DNA from: AC-37 sp035275105
GTDB lineage: Bacteria; Actinomycetota; Thermoleophilia; Solirubrobacterales; Thermoleophilaceae
DNA length: 8,879 bases
Assembly: GCA_035275105.1 (NCBI GenBank)
Contig: DATENL010000298.1
Span: forward strand, 1-8,879
Direction: 5' to 3'
Under the pieces are notes generated by a model. That model saw only the letters and a program-made list of their open reading frames with translations, made no database searches and had not been told where the DNA came from. Positions 1 through 8,726 of this stretch are shown piece after piece (the first letter of the stretch is position 1; each line of letters begins with the position of its first letter). A program made the position numbers and the translations under genes.

Positions 1-386
1 GGAGTAGCAATCAATATGTCCGCGCCTGAGTTGAGCGCCCTTATTTGCCTGGACGCGCTTTCGCCGCCAACGATGGCGACTGCGCGAAGCCGGGCCGCGC
101 GACCGAAGCTCTTGGCGTTCGCCTCTATTTGAAGGGCAAGCTCTCTGGTCGGGGCGAGAACAAGCGCGCGCATGCGGCCCGGTCGCTTCAACCGCTCTAT
201 GATCGGGAGCAGAAAGGCCGCCGTTTTACCTGAGCCTGTCTCGGCTGATACCACGAGGTTTCGGCCTGCAAGGCCAGGCGGTATGGCTTTAGTTTGAATC
301 TCGGTCGGCTCGGTTATACCGAGCTTTGACAGTGTGTTTGCAAGCGGTCCGCATAGACCTAGCTTGTTGAAATCATTTGAAATCAC
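1..386 (-). CDS. DEAD-box ATP-dependent RNA helicase, N-terminal part (cut by window edge)
   Basis: I translated this by hand on the minus strand. It is the start of the first RecA-like domain of a DEAD-box RNA helicase, an enzyme that uses ATP to unwind or remodel RNA duplexes. Visible motifs in order are NDFNKLGL, then the Q motif GITEPTEIQ at about residues 23-31, motif I (Walker A) AETGSGKT at about 46-53, motif Ia APTRELALQ, the GG motif IVGGE, and the start of motif Ib (ATP) at the edge. The DEAD, SAT and second-domain motifs lie outside the window. I chose the GTG at 384-386 because AAGAGAG lies a few bases upstream, no in-frame ATG occurs before the Walker motif, and the protein then begins MISNDFNKLGL, as the family does. 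Codon use (six ATA, several AGA/AGG) is unlike the ribosomal genes beside it, suggesting another origin or a chimeric contig. The subfamily (RhlE, CsdA or other) cannot be assigned from this piece. Confidence 0.9.
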   Translation of the reverse strand, partial: MISNDFNKLGLCGPLANTLSKLGITEPTEIQTKAIPPGLAGRNLVVSAETGSGKTAAFLLPIIERLKRPGRMRALVLAPTRELALQIEANAKSFGRAARLRAVAIVGGESASRQIRALNSGADILIAT

Positions 387-444
387 AAATCTCTCTTTCG
401 GCGCATCGCTCCGTCGAACTCTGATCTGTTGGAGCAGCGGTCGG

Positions 445-473
445 AATATACCTATTGAGGGAGGCAGATTGAA
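445..473 (-). promoter_or_regulatory. Candidate sigma70-type promoter for the helicase gene
   Basis: On the minus strand there is a TATATT (445-450), one mismatch from the -10 consensus. It is preceded by a 17-nt spacer and a poor -35 (TTCAAT, 468-473). It lies about 60 nt upstream of the helicase GTG in an AT-rich spacer. Match quality is modest and AT-rich DNA gives such hits by chance. Confidence 0.35.
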
Positions 474-508
474 TGTTTAGCGGTCTTATTTTTATCTTTT
501 CCTTACAA

Positions 509-527
509 CAGGATTTGAATAATCCTG
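509..527. repeat. Short inverted repeat (7-bp arms, 5-nt loop)
   Basis: CAGGATT (509-515) and AATCCTG (521-527) are exact reverse complements around a 5-nt loop. This repeat shares its last base with the larger inverted repeat at 527-562. No T-run follows on either strand, so it does not look like a classical intrinsic terminator. Confidence 0.6.
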
Positions 528-562
528 GGTAGGATAAATGGGTCGCCCTGTTTATCCTACCC
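527..562. repeat. Perfect 12-bp inverted repeat 30 nt after rpsC
   Basis: GGGTAGGATAAA (527-538) and TTTATCCTACCC (551-562) are perfect reverse complements. Read as plus-strand RNA the stem can extend through two wobble and two GC pairs to a 4-nt loop at 543-546. Read as minus-strand RNA it has a 2x2 mismatch, two GC pairs and a GCGA loop. It sits between the rpsC stop and the foreign-looking helicase region. It could end or stabilise the rpsC transcript, or mark the junction. There is no U-tract on the minus strand, and only TTT follows on the plus strand. Confidence 0.75.
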
Positions 563-591
563 TTTACCTGTAGCTGGTGGCTCGGTCGAAT

Positions 592-1323
592 CTAGTAGCG
601 GCTTCCGCCGTATCCGCCGCCGCGACCGCCACGTCCGCCGCCACCCGGGCCGACGGTCTGGGGAGCCTCGAGGTCGGTCAGGTCCTGGGCGAATCCCTTG
701 GGCATGATCTCGCCCTTGTTGATCCACACCTTCACGCCGATCCGGCCGAAGGTGGTGCGCGCCTCGTAGAACCCGAAGTCGATGTCGGCGCGCAGCGTGT
801 GGAGCGGGACGCGGCCGTCGGAGTAGCTCTCCGTGCGCGCCATCTCGGCGCCGCCCAGCCGTCCCGACACCTGCACGCGCACGCCCTTCGCGCCCGAGCG
901 GATCGCGCTCGTGAGCGAGCGCTTCATCGCGCGGCGGAACGCCACGCGGTTCTGAAGCTGCTCGGCGATCGACTGGGCGACGAGCTTGGCGTCCAGCTCG
1001 GGGCGCTTGATCTCGAGGATGTTGACCTTGACCGACTTCTTGGTCATCCGGTGGAGCTCGCGCCGCAGGGCGTCGACCTCGGTGCCGGACTTGCCGATCA
1101 CGATCCCGGGCCGAGCGGTGTTGATGTTGACCTCGACCTCGTTCTTGTCCTTGCGGATCGTGATGTCGGACAGGCCGGCATGCGCGAGCTTGCCCTCGAT
1201 GTGGTCGCGGATCCTGATGTCCTCGAGCAGGTAGTCCGAGAACTCCTTCTCGTTGAACCAGCTCGACTTCCAGTCGTGGATGTAGCCGACGCGGAGGATC
1301 TCGGGATGAACCTTCTGACCCAC
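592..1323 (-). CDS. rpsC: 30S ribosomal protein S3
   Basis: S3 binds the 3' domain of 16S rRNA at the mRNA entry channel and contributes to unwinding of mRNA entering the ribosome. The 243-aa product starts MGQKVHP. It has a type II KH domain with the GIVIGKSG loop at about 72-79, then the C-terminal S3 domain with VSGRLGGAEMART and GRVPLHTLRADIDFG. R130, R131 and K134 in FRRAMKR correspond to the E. coli S3 arginines and lysine linked to helicase activity. The core ends near residue 207 (NKGEI). A 36-residue tail follows, ending in a Gly/Arg-rich stretch (225-243) that many S3 proteins lack. The start is GTG, with GGCAGG seven bases upstream and only 4 nt after the rplV stop. It is the last recognisable gene of the operon here: rplP, which normally follows at once, is missing. 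Confidence 0.97.
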   Translation of the reverse strand: MGQKVHPEILRVGYIHDWKSSWFNEKEFSDYLLEDIRIRDHIEGKLAHAGLSDITIRKDKNEVEVNINTARPGIVIGKSGTEVDALRRELHRMTKKSVKVNILEIKRPELDAKLVAQSIAEQLQNRVAFRRAMKRSLTSAIRSGAKGVRVQVSGRLGGAEMARTESYSDGRVPLHTLRADIDFGFYEARTTFGRIGVKVWINKGEIMPKGFAQDLTDLEAPQTVGPGGGGRGGRGGGYGGSRY

Positions 1324-1327
1324 TGGG

Positions 1328-2104
1328 CTACCTGCCGTTCCTGTCGTTCGTGGTCAAGGTGATGGTCATGTGGCTGGTCCGCTTGCGAATTCGCGTGGCA
1401 CGCCCCAGCGCGCGCGGACGGTAGCGCTTGAGCGTCGGCCCCTCGTCTACAAAGGCCTGTCCCACCACGAGCTCGTCGGCGACCAGCTCGTGGTTGTTCT
1501 CCGCGTTGGCGATGGCGGAGTCCAGGAGCTTCAGGACGTCCCGCGAAGCCGCACGCGGCGTGTTCATGAGTATGGCACGCGCCTGATCGACCGGCTTGCC
1601 GCGAATGTGGTCGATCACCAGGCGCGCCTTGCGCGGCGCGGTGCGCACGTACTTCGCGCGCGCGCGGACGGCAACGGACCCGTCGGCCGAGCGCGGCGCG
1701 GGCACGGCGTCCTTGCGGCGGCGGCCGGCCGTGACCTCGGCACCGCGACGGCGCGAGCGCTTCTCCTCGTCGGCGGGCGTGCCGTCGTCGTCCTCGGCCT
1801 CGGGCTCGCCCTCGACCTCGGCGGCCTCGGCCTCCGCCTCCTCGTCGGCGGCAGCCTGCTTGGCTGCAACAGGGGCCAGGCCACCTGTTGCAGCGGCATC
1901 GCCGGCATCGGCCACGTCGGCCTTCTTCCGGCGGCGGCGGCGCGGCTTCTTGGCCGCGGGCTCCTCGGCGTCGGCCTTCGCCTCGGCCTCGCCCTTGGCC
2001 TCGGCCTGCTCCTGGCCCTCGGCCTCCTTCGCCTCGGCGGCCTCCTGCTCGACCTTTGCCTCGTCGGGCTTGCCCTGGGACGGATCGCCTGGCTTGTCTG
2101 GCAT
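1328..2104 (-). CDS. rplV: 50S ribosomal protein L22 with long N-terminal extension
   Basis: L22 binds 23S rRNA and lines the nascent peptide exit tunnel with a long beta-hairpin. The core is residues 145-254 of 258 and is ordinary in length. It starts VRARAKYVRTAPRKARLVIDHIRGK and contains AENNHEL and the hairpin/C-terminal signature DEGPTLKRYRPRALGRATRIRKRTSH. The preceding 144 residues are not part of the family fold. They comprise an acidic Ala/Glu/Lys block (14-49), a basic cluster KKPRRRRRKK (52-61), an Ala/Gly linker, a second acidic block (83-107) and two Arg/Lys clusters (114-131). The ATG at 2104 lies 10 nt after the rpsS stop, with GGGAG nearby, and the frame stays open throughout. 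An internal GTG at 1703-1705 (residue 134), with AAGGA four bases upstream, would give a 125-aa L22 of usual size. Which start is used is unresolved. Confidence 0.95.
   Translation of the reverse strand: MPDKPGDPSQGKPDEAKVEQEAAEAKEAEGQEQAEAKGEAEAKADAEEPAAKKPRRRRRKKADVADAGDAAATGGLAPVAAKQAAADEEAEAEAAEVEGEPEAEDDDGTPADEEKRSRRRGAEVTAGRRRKDAVPAPRSADGSVAVRARAKYVRTAPRKARLVIDHIRGKPVDQARAILMNTPRAASRDVLKLLDSAIANAENNHELVADELVVGQAFVDEGPTLKRYRPRALGRATRIRKRTSHMTITLTTNDRNGR
1784..2065 (-). repeat. Low-complexity Ala/Glu and Arg/Lys coding repeat in the L22 extension
   Basis: This stretch encodes the acidic and basic blocks of the L22 extension. On the plus strand it is built of irregular repeats of GCCTCGGC-like units, densest at 1960-2060. 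The second acidic block is encoded at 1784-1861 and the main Arg/Lys cluster at about 1922-1954. Such GC-rich degenerate repeats can expand or shrink by slippage, so the extension length may vary between strains. Confidence 0.7.
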
Positions 2105-2114
2105 CGCTCCCGCC

Positions 2115-2393
2115 CTACCTCATCCGAGCCTTGTCGCCGCCCGCGTGGCCGCGGAACAGCCGCGTGGGCGCGAACTCCCCGAGCTTGTGCCCGACCATCG
2201 ACTCGGACACGAACACCGGGACGTGCTTGCGGCCGTCGTGCACGGCGATCGTGTGGCCGACCATCTCCGGGAAGATCGTCGACGCGCGCGACCACGTCTT
2301 CACCATCTGCTTGTCGCCCGACGAGTTCATCGCCTCGATGCGTCCGAGGAGCCGCTCCTCGACCCACGGGCCCTTCTTCGAAGATCTGGACAT
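2115..2393 (-). CDS. rpsS: 30S ribosomal protein S19
   Basis: S19 sits in the head of the small subunit with S13 and takes part in the intersubunit bridge region near the A-site tRNA. The product is 92 aa, the usual size. It has the family landmarks SSKKGPWVEERL near the N terminus, KTWSRASTIFPEMVGHTIAVHDGRKH in three consecutive conserved elements across the middle, and GHKLGEFAPTRLFRGHAG near the end. Its ATG directly abuts the TAG of rplB with no gap, so it is probably translationally coupled to L2. It ends in TAG, 10 nt before the ATG of the long rplV frame. Confidence 0.97.
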   Translation of the reverse strand: MSRSSKKGPWVEERLLGRIEAMNSSGDKQMVKTWSRASTIFPEMVGHTIAVHDGRKHVPVFVSESMVGHKLGEFAPTRLFRGHAGGDKARMR

Positions 2394-3236
2394 CTAGCGC
2401 TTGCCCTTTCCGCGGCGGCGACGGCGGACGATGAACTTGTCCGACTGCTTGCGCTTCTTGCGCGTCGGGTAGCCCAGCGTCGGCACGCCCCACGGCGTGA
2501 CCGGATGCCGGCCCGCCGTCGTGGACCCCTCGCCGCCGCCATGCGGGTGGTCGACGGGGTTCATCGCCGTGCCGCGCGTCTGCGGCCGCTTGCCCTTGTG
2601 GCGGTTGCGTCCCGCCTTGCCGATCGAGATGTTCTGGTGGTCCGCGTTGCCGATCGCTCCGATGCTCGCGCGCGCCTCGAGCGACACGGTCCGCATCTCG
2701 CCCGAGGGCAGGCGCAGCGTCGCGCGCTCGCCCTCCTTCGCGACGAGCTGGATCGACGTGCCGGCCGAGCGGCCCATCTGCCCGCCGCGACCGGGCGTCA
2801 GCTCCACGTTGTGGATGGTGGTGCCGGTTGGGATCGAGCGCAGCGGCAGGCAGTTGCCGGGCTGGATGTCGGCGCCCGGGCCGGACTCCACGGTCCCCCC
2901 GATGCGCAGGCGCGCGGGCGCGAGGATGTAGGCCTTCTCGCCGTCGGCGTAGTGGAGGAGCGCGATGTTGGCGCTGCGGTTCGGGTCGTACTCGATGGCC
3001 GCCACGCGCGCGGGCACGCCGTCCTTGCGGCGCTTGAAGTCGACCCGGCGGTAGCGGCGCTTGGCCCCGCCGCCGCGGTGGCGCGAGGTCTTGCGCCCGC
3101 GCGAGTTGCGGCCGCCGCTCTTGCTGAGGCCCTCGGTCAGTGACTTCTCGGGCTCGGAGCGGGTGACCTCGGCGAAGTCCGAGTAGGTGGCGAACCGGCG
3201 GCCGGGGCTGGTGGGCTTGGGGCGCTTGAGCGGCAT
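2394..3236 (-). CDS. rplB: 50S ribosomal protein L2
   Basis: L2 is a primary 23S rRNA-binding protein needed for subunit association and for an active peptidyl-transferase centre. At 280 aa it is full length. The OB-fold N-terminal domain carries RGGGAKRRYRRVDFKR at about 54-69 and EYDPNRSANIALLHY at about 82-96. The SH3-like C-terminal domain follows, with the hallmark MNPVDHPHGGGEG. Histidines 230 and 232 in that motif include the counterpart of the functionally important E. coli His229. The tail is Arg/Lys-rich (RRRRRGKGKR). The ATG is 3 nt after the rplW stop and has GGGGAG six bases upstream, overlapping the end of rplW. No anomalies are visible. Confidence 0.98.
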   Translation of the reverse strand: MPLKRPKPTSPGRRFATYSDFAEVTRSEPEKSLTEGLSKSGGRNSRGRKTSRHRGGGAKRRYRRVDFKRRKDGVPARVAAIEYDPNRSANIALLHYADGEKAYILAPARLRIGGTVESGPGADIQPGNCLPLRSIPTGTTIHNVELTPGRGGQMGRSAGTSIQLVAKEGERATLRLPSGEMRTVSLEARASIGAIGNADHQNISIGKAGRNRHKGKRPQTRGTAMNPVDHPHGGGEGSTTAGRHPVTPWGVPTLGYPTRKKRKQSDKFIVRRRRRGKGKR

Positions 3237-3239
3237 CGG

Positions 3240-3536
3240 CTACTCCCCGATCTCCTGGCCCTCGAAGAGCTCGATGTGGTCCTCCGGGTGCAGCTGCACG
3301 ATCGCCTTCTTCCACCCGCGCGTCTTGCCGGACGTGTAGCCGCGGCGCTTGGGCTTGGGCCGCACGGTCATCGTCCGCACGTCGAGCACTCGCACGCCGA
3401 AGATCTCCTCGACCGCCTGTCGGACCTGGGTCTTGTGGGCGTCGTCGTGGACGCGGAACGTGTACTTGTTGGCCGTGAGGAGCGCGTAGCTCTTCTCCGA
3501 CACGATCGGGCGGATCACGACGCTGCGCGGGTTCAC
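3240..3536 (-). CDS. rplW: 50S ribosomal protein L23
   Basis: L23 lies at the exit of the peptide tunnel and is the docking site for trigger factor and the signal recognition particle. The 98-aa product is of normal length for bacterial L23. It has the N-terminal IRPIVSEKSYALL motif, NKYTFRVHDDAHKTQVRQAVEEIFGVRV in the middle in consecutive conserved elements, and the loop and C-terminal strand RGYTSGKTRGWKKAIVQL. The start is GTG, and the sequence GTGA is shared with the TGA of rplD (4-nt overlap), indicating translational coupling. It ends in TAG three bases before rplB. Confidence 0.97.
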   Translation of the reverse strand: MNPRSVVIRPIVSEKSYALLTANKYTFRVHDDAHKTQVRQAVEEIFGVRVLDVRTMTVRPKPKRRGYTSGKTRGWKKAIVQLHPEDHIELFEGQEIGE

Positions 3537-4183
3537 GCCGGCGCCTCCTGACCGCGCCGCTCGGGAGCGCGAGCCACGGCCGTCAGCTTCTCGAGCGCCG
3601 CGTCGGAGACGACGAGCCGGGCGGCGCCGAGGACGTCGGCGACGCCGACCGCGTCCGCCGGCAGGACCCGGACGTCGCGCATGTTGCGGAACGACTTGAC
3701 GGCGGCCTCCTCGCCCTCGCGCGCGAGGACGACGAGCGCCTTGCCCTCGCCGAAGCCGCCGAGGGCCCCGGCAGCCTGGCTCGTGGACGGCGCGTCGAAG
3801 GACCCGGCGTCCACCACGCCGATGGTGCCGCGCTCGGCGTGCTGCGTAAGCACCGCGCGGAACGCGCGCCGGCGGGCCTTGCGGTTGACCTTGACCGTGT
3901 AGCCGCGCGGCTTGGGGCCGAAGGCGACCCCGCCGCCGGTCCGCTGCGGGGTAGAGAGCGCGCCGGCGCGGGCGCGGCCCGTGCCCTTCTGGCGGAAGGC
4001 CTTCGCGGTCGTCATCGCGACCTCGCCGCGCGTGCGCGTGGAGGCGGTGCCGCGGCGCCGCGCATTCTGCTCGGCGCGGACCGCCTCGTGCACGAGCGCC
4101 ATGTGGAAGGGCTCGCCGAAGACGTCGGCGTCGAGGTCGACCTTCCCGGCCTTGCCGATGTAGGGGGCAGTCGGCTTAGCCAT
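3533..4183 (-). CDS. rplD: 50S ribosomal protein L4
   Basis: L4 binds 23S rRNA and sends a loop into the peptide exit tunnel near L22; in some bacteria it also represses the S10 operon. The 216-aa product shows the loop region at about 53-95, with RQKGTGRARAG, the GGG element and FGPKPRGYTVKVNRKARR, then a Rossmann-like globular part ending in VLGAARLVVSDAALEKL. The stretch just before RQKGTG reads AMTTAKAF, where many bacteria have a Gly-rich GGGRKPW; this looks like a lineage variant. The ATG lies inside rplC, giving an 8-nt overlap (ATGGCTAA), and the gene ends in TGA overlapping the rplW GTG. No L4-repression hairpin like that of E. coli can be claimed here. Confidence 0.97.
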   Translation of the reverse strand: MAKPTAPYIGKAGKVDLDADVFGEPFHMALVHEAVRAEQNARRRGTASTRTRGEVAMTTAKAFRQKGTGRARAGALSTPQRTGGGVAFGPKPRGYTVKVNRKARRRAFRAVLTQHAERGTIGVVDAGSFDAPSTSQAAGALGGFGEGKALVVLAREGEEAAVKSFRNMRDVRVLPADAVGVADVLGAARLVVSDAALEKLTAVARAPERRGQEAPA

Positions 4184-4793
4184 CCGTTCTTATCTCCACG
4201 ATGCCGCCGCGCGGGCCCGGGACCGAGCCGCGGAGCAGCAGCAGGTTGTCGTCGGCGCGGACGTCCACGACCTCGAGGCCGCGCTGGGTCACGCGCCGGT
4301 TGCCCATCTGGCCGGGCCCGCGGATGCCCTTGAACACCCGCGAGGGCGTGGCGGAGGCGCCGATCGAGCCTGGAGCGCGCACGTTGTGCGAGCCGTGGCT
4401 GACGGGACCGCGCGAGAAGTTGTGCCGCTTGACGGTGCCCTGGAAGCCCTTGCCCTTGGAGACGCCGGAGACCTTGACCCGCTGGCCCTTCTCGAAGACG
4501 TCGGCCTTCACGGTCTCGCCCACCTGGAGCTCGCCGGCCTCGTCCCGGAACTCCACGAGCCGCCGGAGCGCCGGGGCGTCGGCCTTCTTCAGGTGCCCGC
4601 GCTCCGCCTTCGTGATCCGCTTCTCCTTCACCTCGCCGAAGCCGAGCTGGACCGCCTCGTAGCCGTCGCGGTCGGGCGTGCGGATCGCGGTCACGTGACA
4701 CGGGCCGGCCTCCACCACCGAGACGCGCTCGACCCTGCCGTCCTCGGCGAAGACCTGCGTCATCCCAAGCTTTCTTCCGAGAAGCGCGGCCAC
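4176..4793 (-). CDS. rplC: 50S ribosomal protein L3
   Basis: L3 is an early-assembly 23S rRNA-binding protein whose long loop reaches toward the peptidyl-transferase centre. The product is 205 aa with LLGRKLGMTQVF at the start, KGKGFQGTVKRHNF and the GPVSHGSHNVRAPGSIG central element, and the loop FKGIRGPGQMGNRRVT at about 154-169. The loop tip has IRGPG where most bacteria have a KM-A/P-G pattern, a mild lineage oddity. The start is GTG at 4791-4793, supported by AGGGG four bases upstream and by the conserved N terminus beginning at once; the next in-frame ATG would remove it. It is 7 nt downstream of rpsJ. This is the only one of the ten genes ending in TAA. Confidence 0.97.
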   Translation of the reverse strand: MAALLGRKLGMTQVFAEDGRVERVSVVEAGPCHVTAIRTPDRDGYEAVQLGFGEVKEKRITKAERGHLKKADAPALRRLVEFRDEAGELQVGETVKADVFEKGQRVKVSGVSKGKGFQGTVKRHNFSRGPVSHGSHNVRAPGSIGASATPSRVFKGIRGPGQMGNRRVTQRGLEVVDVRADDNLLLLRGSVPGPRGGIVEIRTDG

Positions 4794-4800
4794 GGATCCC

Positions 4801-5124
4801 CTAGATGAGCTGGATCTGGATGTCCACGCCGGACGGGAGGTGGTCGAGGCGCTGGAGCGAGTCGACCGTCTTCGGCGTCGGCTGGAGGATGTCGATCAGC
4901 CGCTTGTGCGTGCGGATCTCGAAGTGCTCACGCGAGTCCTTGTCCTTGAACGGGCTGCGGATCACGCAGTAGACGTTCTTCTCGGTCGGCAGCGGGACCG
5001 GGCCGGACACCGTCGCGCCGGTGCGCGTGGCGGTCTCGACGATCTCGCGCGCCGCCGTCTCGATCGCCGAGTGGTCGTAGGCCTTGAGCCGGATGCGGAT
5101 CTTGTTCTGGGTTAGCGCTGCCAT
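4801..5124 (-). CDS. rpsJ: 30S ribosomal protein S10 (NusE)
   Basis: S10 is a head protein of the small subunit and, as NusE, a partner of NusB and NusG in transcription antitermination and transcription-translation coupling. The 107-aa product has the family core: KIRIRLKAYDHSAIE at the N terminus, then the loop GPVPLPTEKNVYCVIRSP, then KDSREHFEIRTHKRLIDI, ending near LPSGVDIQIQL. This is slightly longer than E. coli S10 at the N terminus (MAALTQN). No strong Shine-Dalgarno sequence precedes the ATG. The 105-nt gap to tuf contains a strong hairpin, so this is the likeliest place for internal control between the elongation-factor and ribosomal-protein parts. Confidence 0.97.
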   Translation of the reverse strand: MAALTQNKIRIRLKAYDHSAIETAAREIVETATRTGATVSGPVPLPTEKNVYCVIRSPFKDKDSREHFEIRTHKRLIDILQPTPKTVDSLQRLDHLPSGVDIQIQLI

Positions 5125-5167
5125 GACTGGGCTTCGTCAGACGCGTTCCGCCGGCCTGTGGACGTGG

Positions 5168-5197
5168 CGAGGGGCAGGCCCACTGGCCCGCCCCTCG
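5168..5197 (-). promoter_or_regulatory. Strong hairpin in the rpsJ leader
   Basis: Arms 5168-5180 and 5185-5197 form a 13-bp stem (one G-U pair in minus-strand RNA) closed by a 4-nt loop. A further 7-bp pair, GGGCTTC/GAAGCCC between 5198-5204 and 5129-5135, could enclose it and bring its base to within a few nt of the rpsJ start. No T-run follows, so it is not a standard terminator. It may be a processing site, mRNA stabiliser or ribosomal-protein binding site; the function is inferred only from position. Confidence 0.6.
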
Positions 5198-5229
5198 GAA
5201 GCCCTGCTCAGACTTCGCCGGATGCGTCG

Positions 5230-6417
<1,188 letters not shown>

Positions 6418-6430
6418 TGGTCCTTGTCTC

Positions 6431-6440
6431 CTTTCGAAAG
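6431..6440. repeat. 10-bp palindrome at the tuf ribosome-binding site
   Basis: CTTTCGAAAG is a perfect palindrome that overlaps the AAAGGAG Shine-Dalgarno element of tuf on the minus strand. With no loop it cannot form a good hairpin within one RNA, so a role is doubtful; it is noted because it decides the tuf start region. Confidence 0.4.
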
Positions 6441-6451
6441 CCTCGGGGGGC

Positions 6452-6461
6452 CGGAAGCCCT
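6452..6461. repeat. 10-bp repeat shared by the tuf and rpsJ leaders
   Basis: CGGAAGCCCT at 6452-6461, in the fusA-tuf gap, is identical to 5196-5205 in the tuf-rpsJ gap. On the transcribed strand both read AGGGCTTCCG, and both lie next to G/C-rich pairing segments. In such GC-rich gaps the match could be chance. Confidence 0.4.
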
Positions 6462-6486
6462 CTGGGCAACCGGTGAAATGTAGCCG

Positions 6487-8595
<2,109 letters not shown>

Positions 8596-8628
8596 GAACT
8601 GTCCTGGTGCGTTTCCGGCTTCGAGCAG

Positions 8629-8650
8629 AAAAAAGGCCCTGTCCGGGCCT
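8629..8650 (-). terminator. Intrinsic terminator-like hairpin in the fusA leader
   Basis: On the minus strand AGGCCC (8650-8645), a 5-nt loop and GGGCCT (8639-8634) form a 6-bp stem, followed at once by TTTTTT (8634-8629; the first T is also the last base of the stem). This is the classical stem plus U-tract form. It lies only 33 nt before the fusA ATG, too close for a full promoter in between. Either it ends an upstream transcript or it acts as a regulated attenuator for fusA. Confidence 0.65.
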
Positions 8651-8676
8651 GGCGCTGCCTTGGATGCTCGCCCGGA
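8642..8676 (-). promoter_or_regulatory. Possible antiterminator pairing in the fusA leader
   Basis: In the minus-strand RNA, TCCGGGC (8676-8670) is an exact complement of GCCCGGA (8648-8642), which covers four bases of the terminator 5' arm plus three of its loop. The two structures exclude each other, the arrangement seen in attenuators. The pairing is directly visible; the regulatory role is inference, and GC-rich DNA makes 7-bp matches common. Confidence 0.4.
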
Positions 8677-8682
8677 AGTGCT

Positions 8683-8703
8683 CTATGTCGTAGGGGTCTC
8701 CAT
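8683..8703 (-). CDS. Possible six-codon leader peptide (METPTT)
   Basis: A minimal reading frame ATG-GAG-ACC-CCT-ACG-ACA-TAG ends six bases before the 5' arm of the possible antiterminator. A ribosome at its stop could affect which hairpin forms. There is no clear Shine-Dalgarno sequence and so short a frame occurs easily by chance, so this is a hypothesis only. Confidence 0.2.
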   Translation of the reverse strand: METPTT

Positions 8704-8726
8704 CGACTTGATTCACCGCACCGCTC

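Noticed and set aside
45..233. Plus-strand 62-aa open frame
   Set aside because: It lies antisense to the DEAD-box helicase, whose motifs are unmistakable on the minus strand; the frame has no recognisable features.
527..562. Inverted repeat as an intrinsic terminator of the operon
   Set aside because: On the minus strand the hairpin is followed by AGGATTATTC, not a T-run; I therefore list it as a repeat, not a terminator.
387..591. Remnant of rplP or another ribosomal gene, or an insertion sequence, after rpsC
   Set aside because: No L16-like peptide, transposase fragment or target-site duplication is visible in this spacer.
1784..2065. Repetitive DNA as a CRISPR or tandem-repeat array
   Set aside because: The repeats are irregular, lack unique spacers and are in frame within a coding low-complexity region.
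1596..3143. 515-aa plus-strand open frame
   Set aside because: It is antisense to rplV, rpsS and rplB. High GC content removes stop codons in the complementary frames; the translation is low-complexity Ala/Arg with no family signature.
1615..3315. 566-aa minus-strand open frame
   Set aside because: It is an out-of-frame reading across rplW, rplB, rpsS and rplV, rich in Arg/Pro/Ala, and an artefact of GC-rich third positions.
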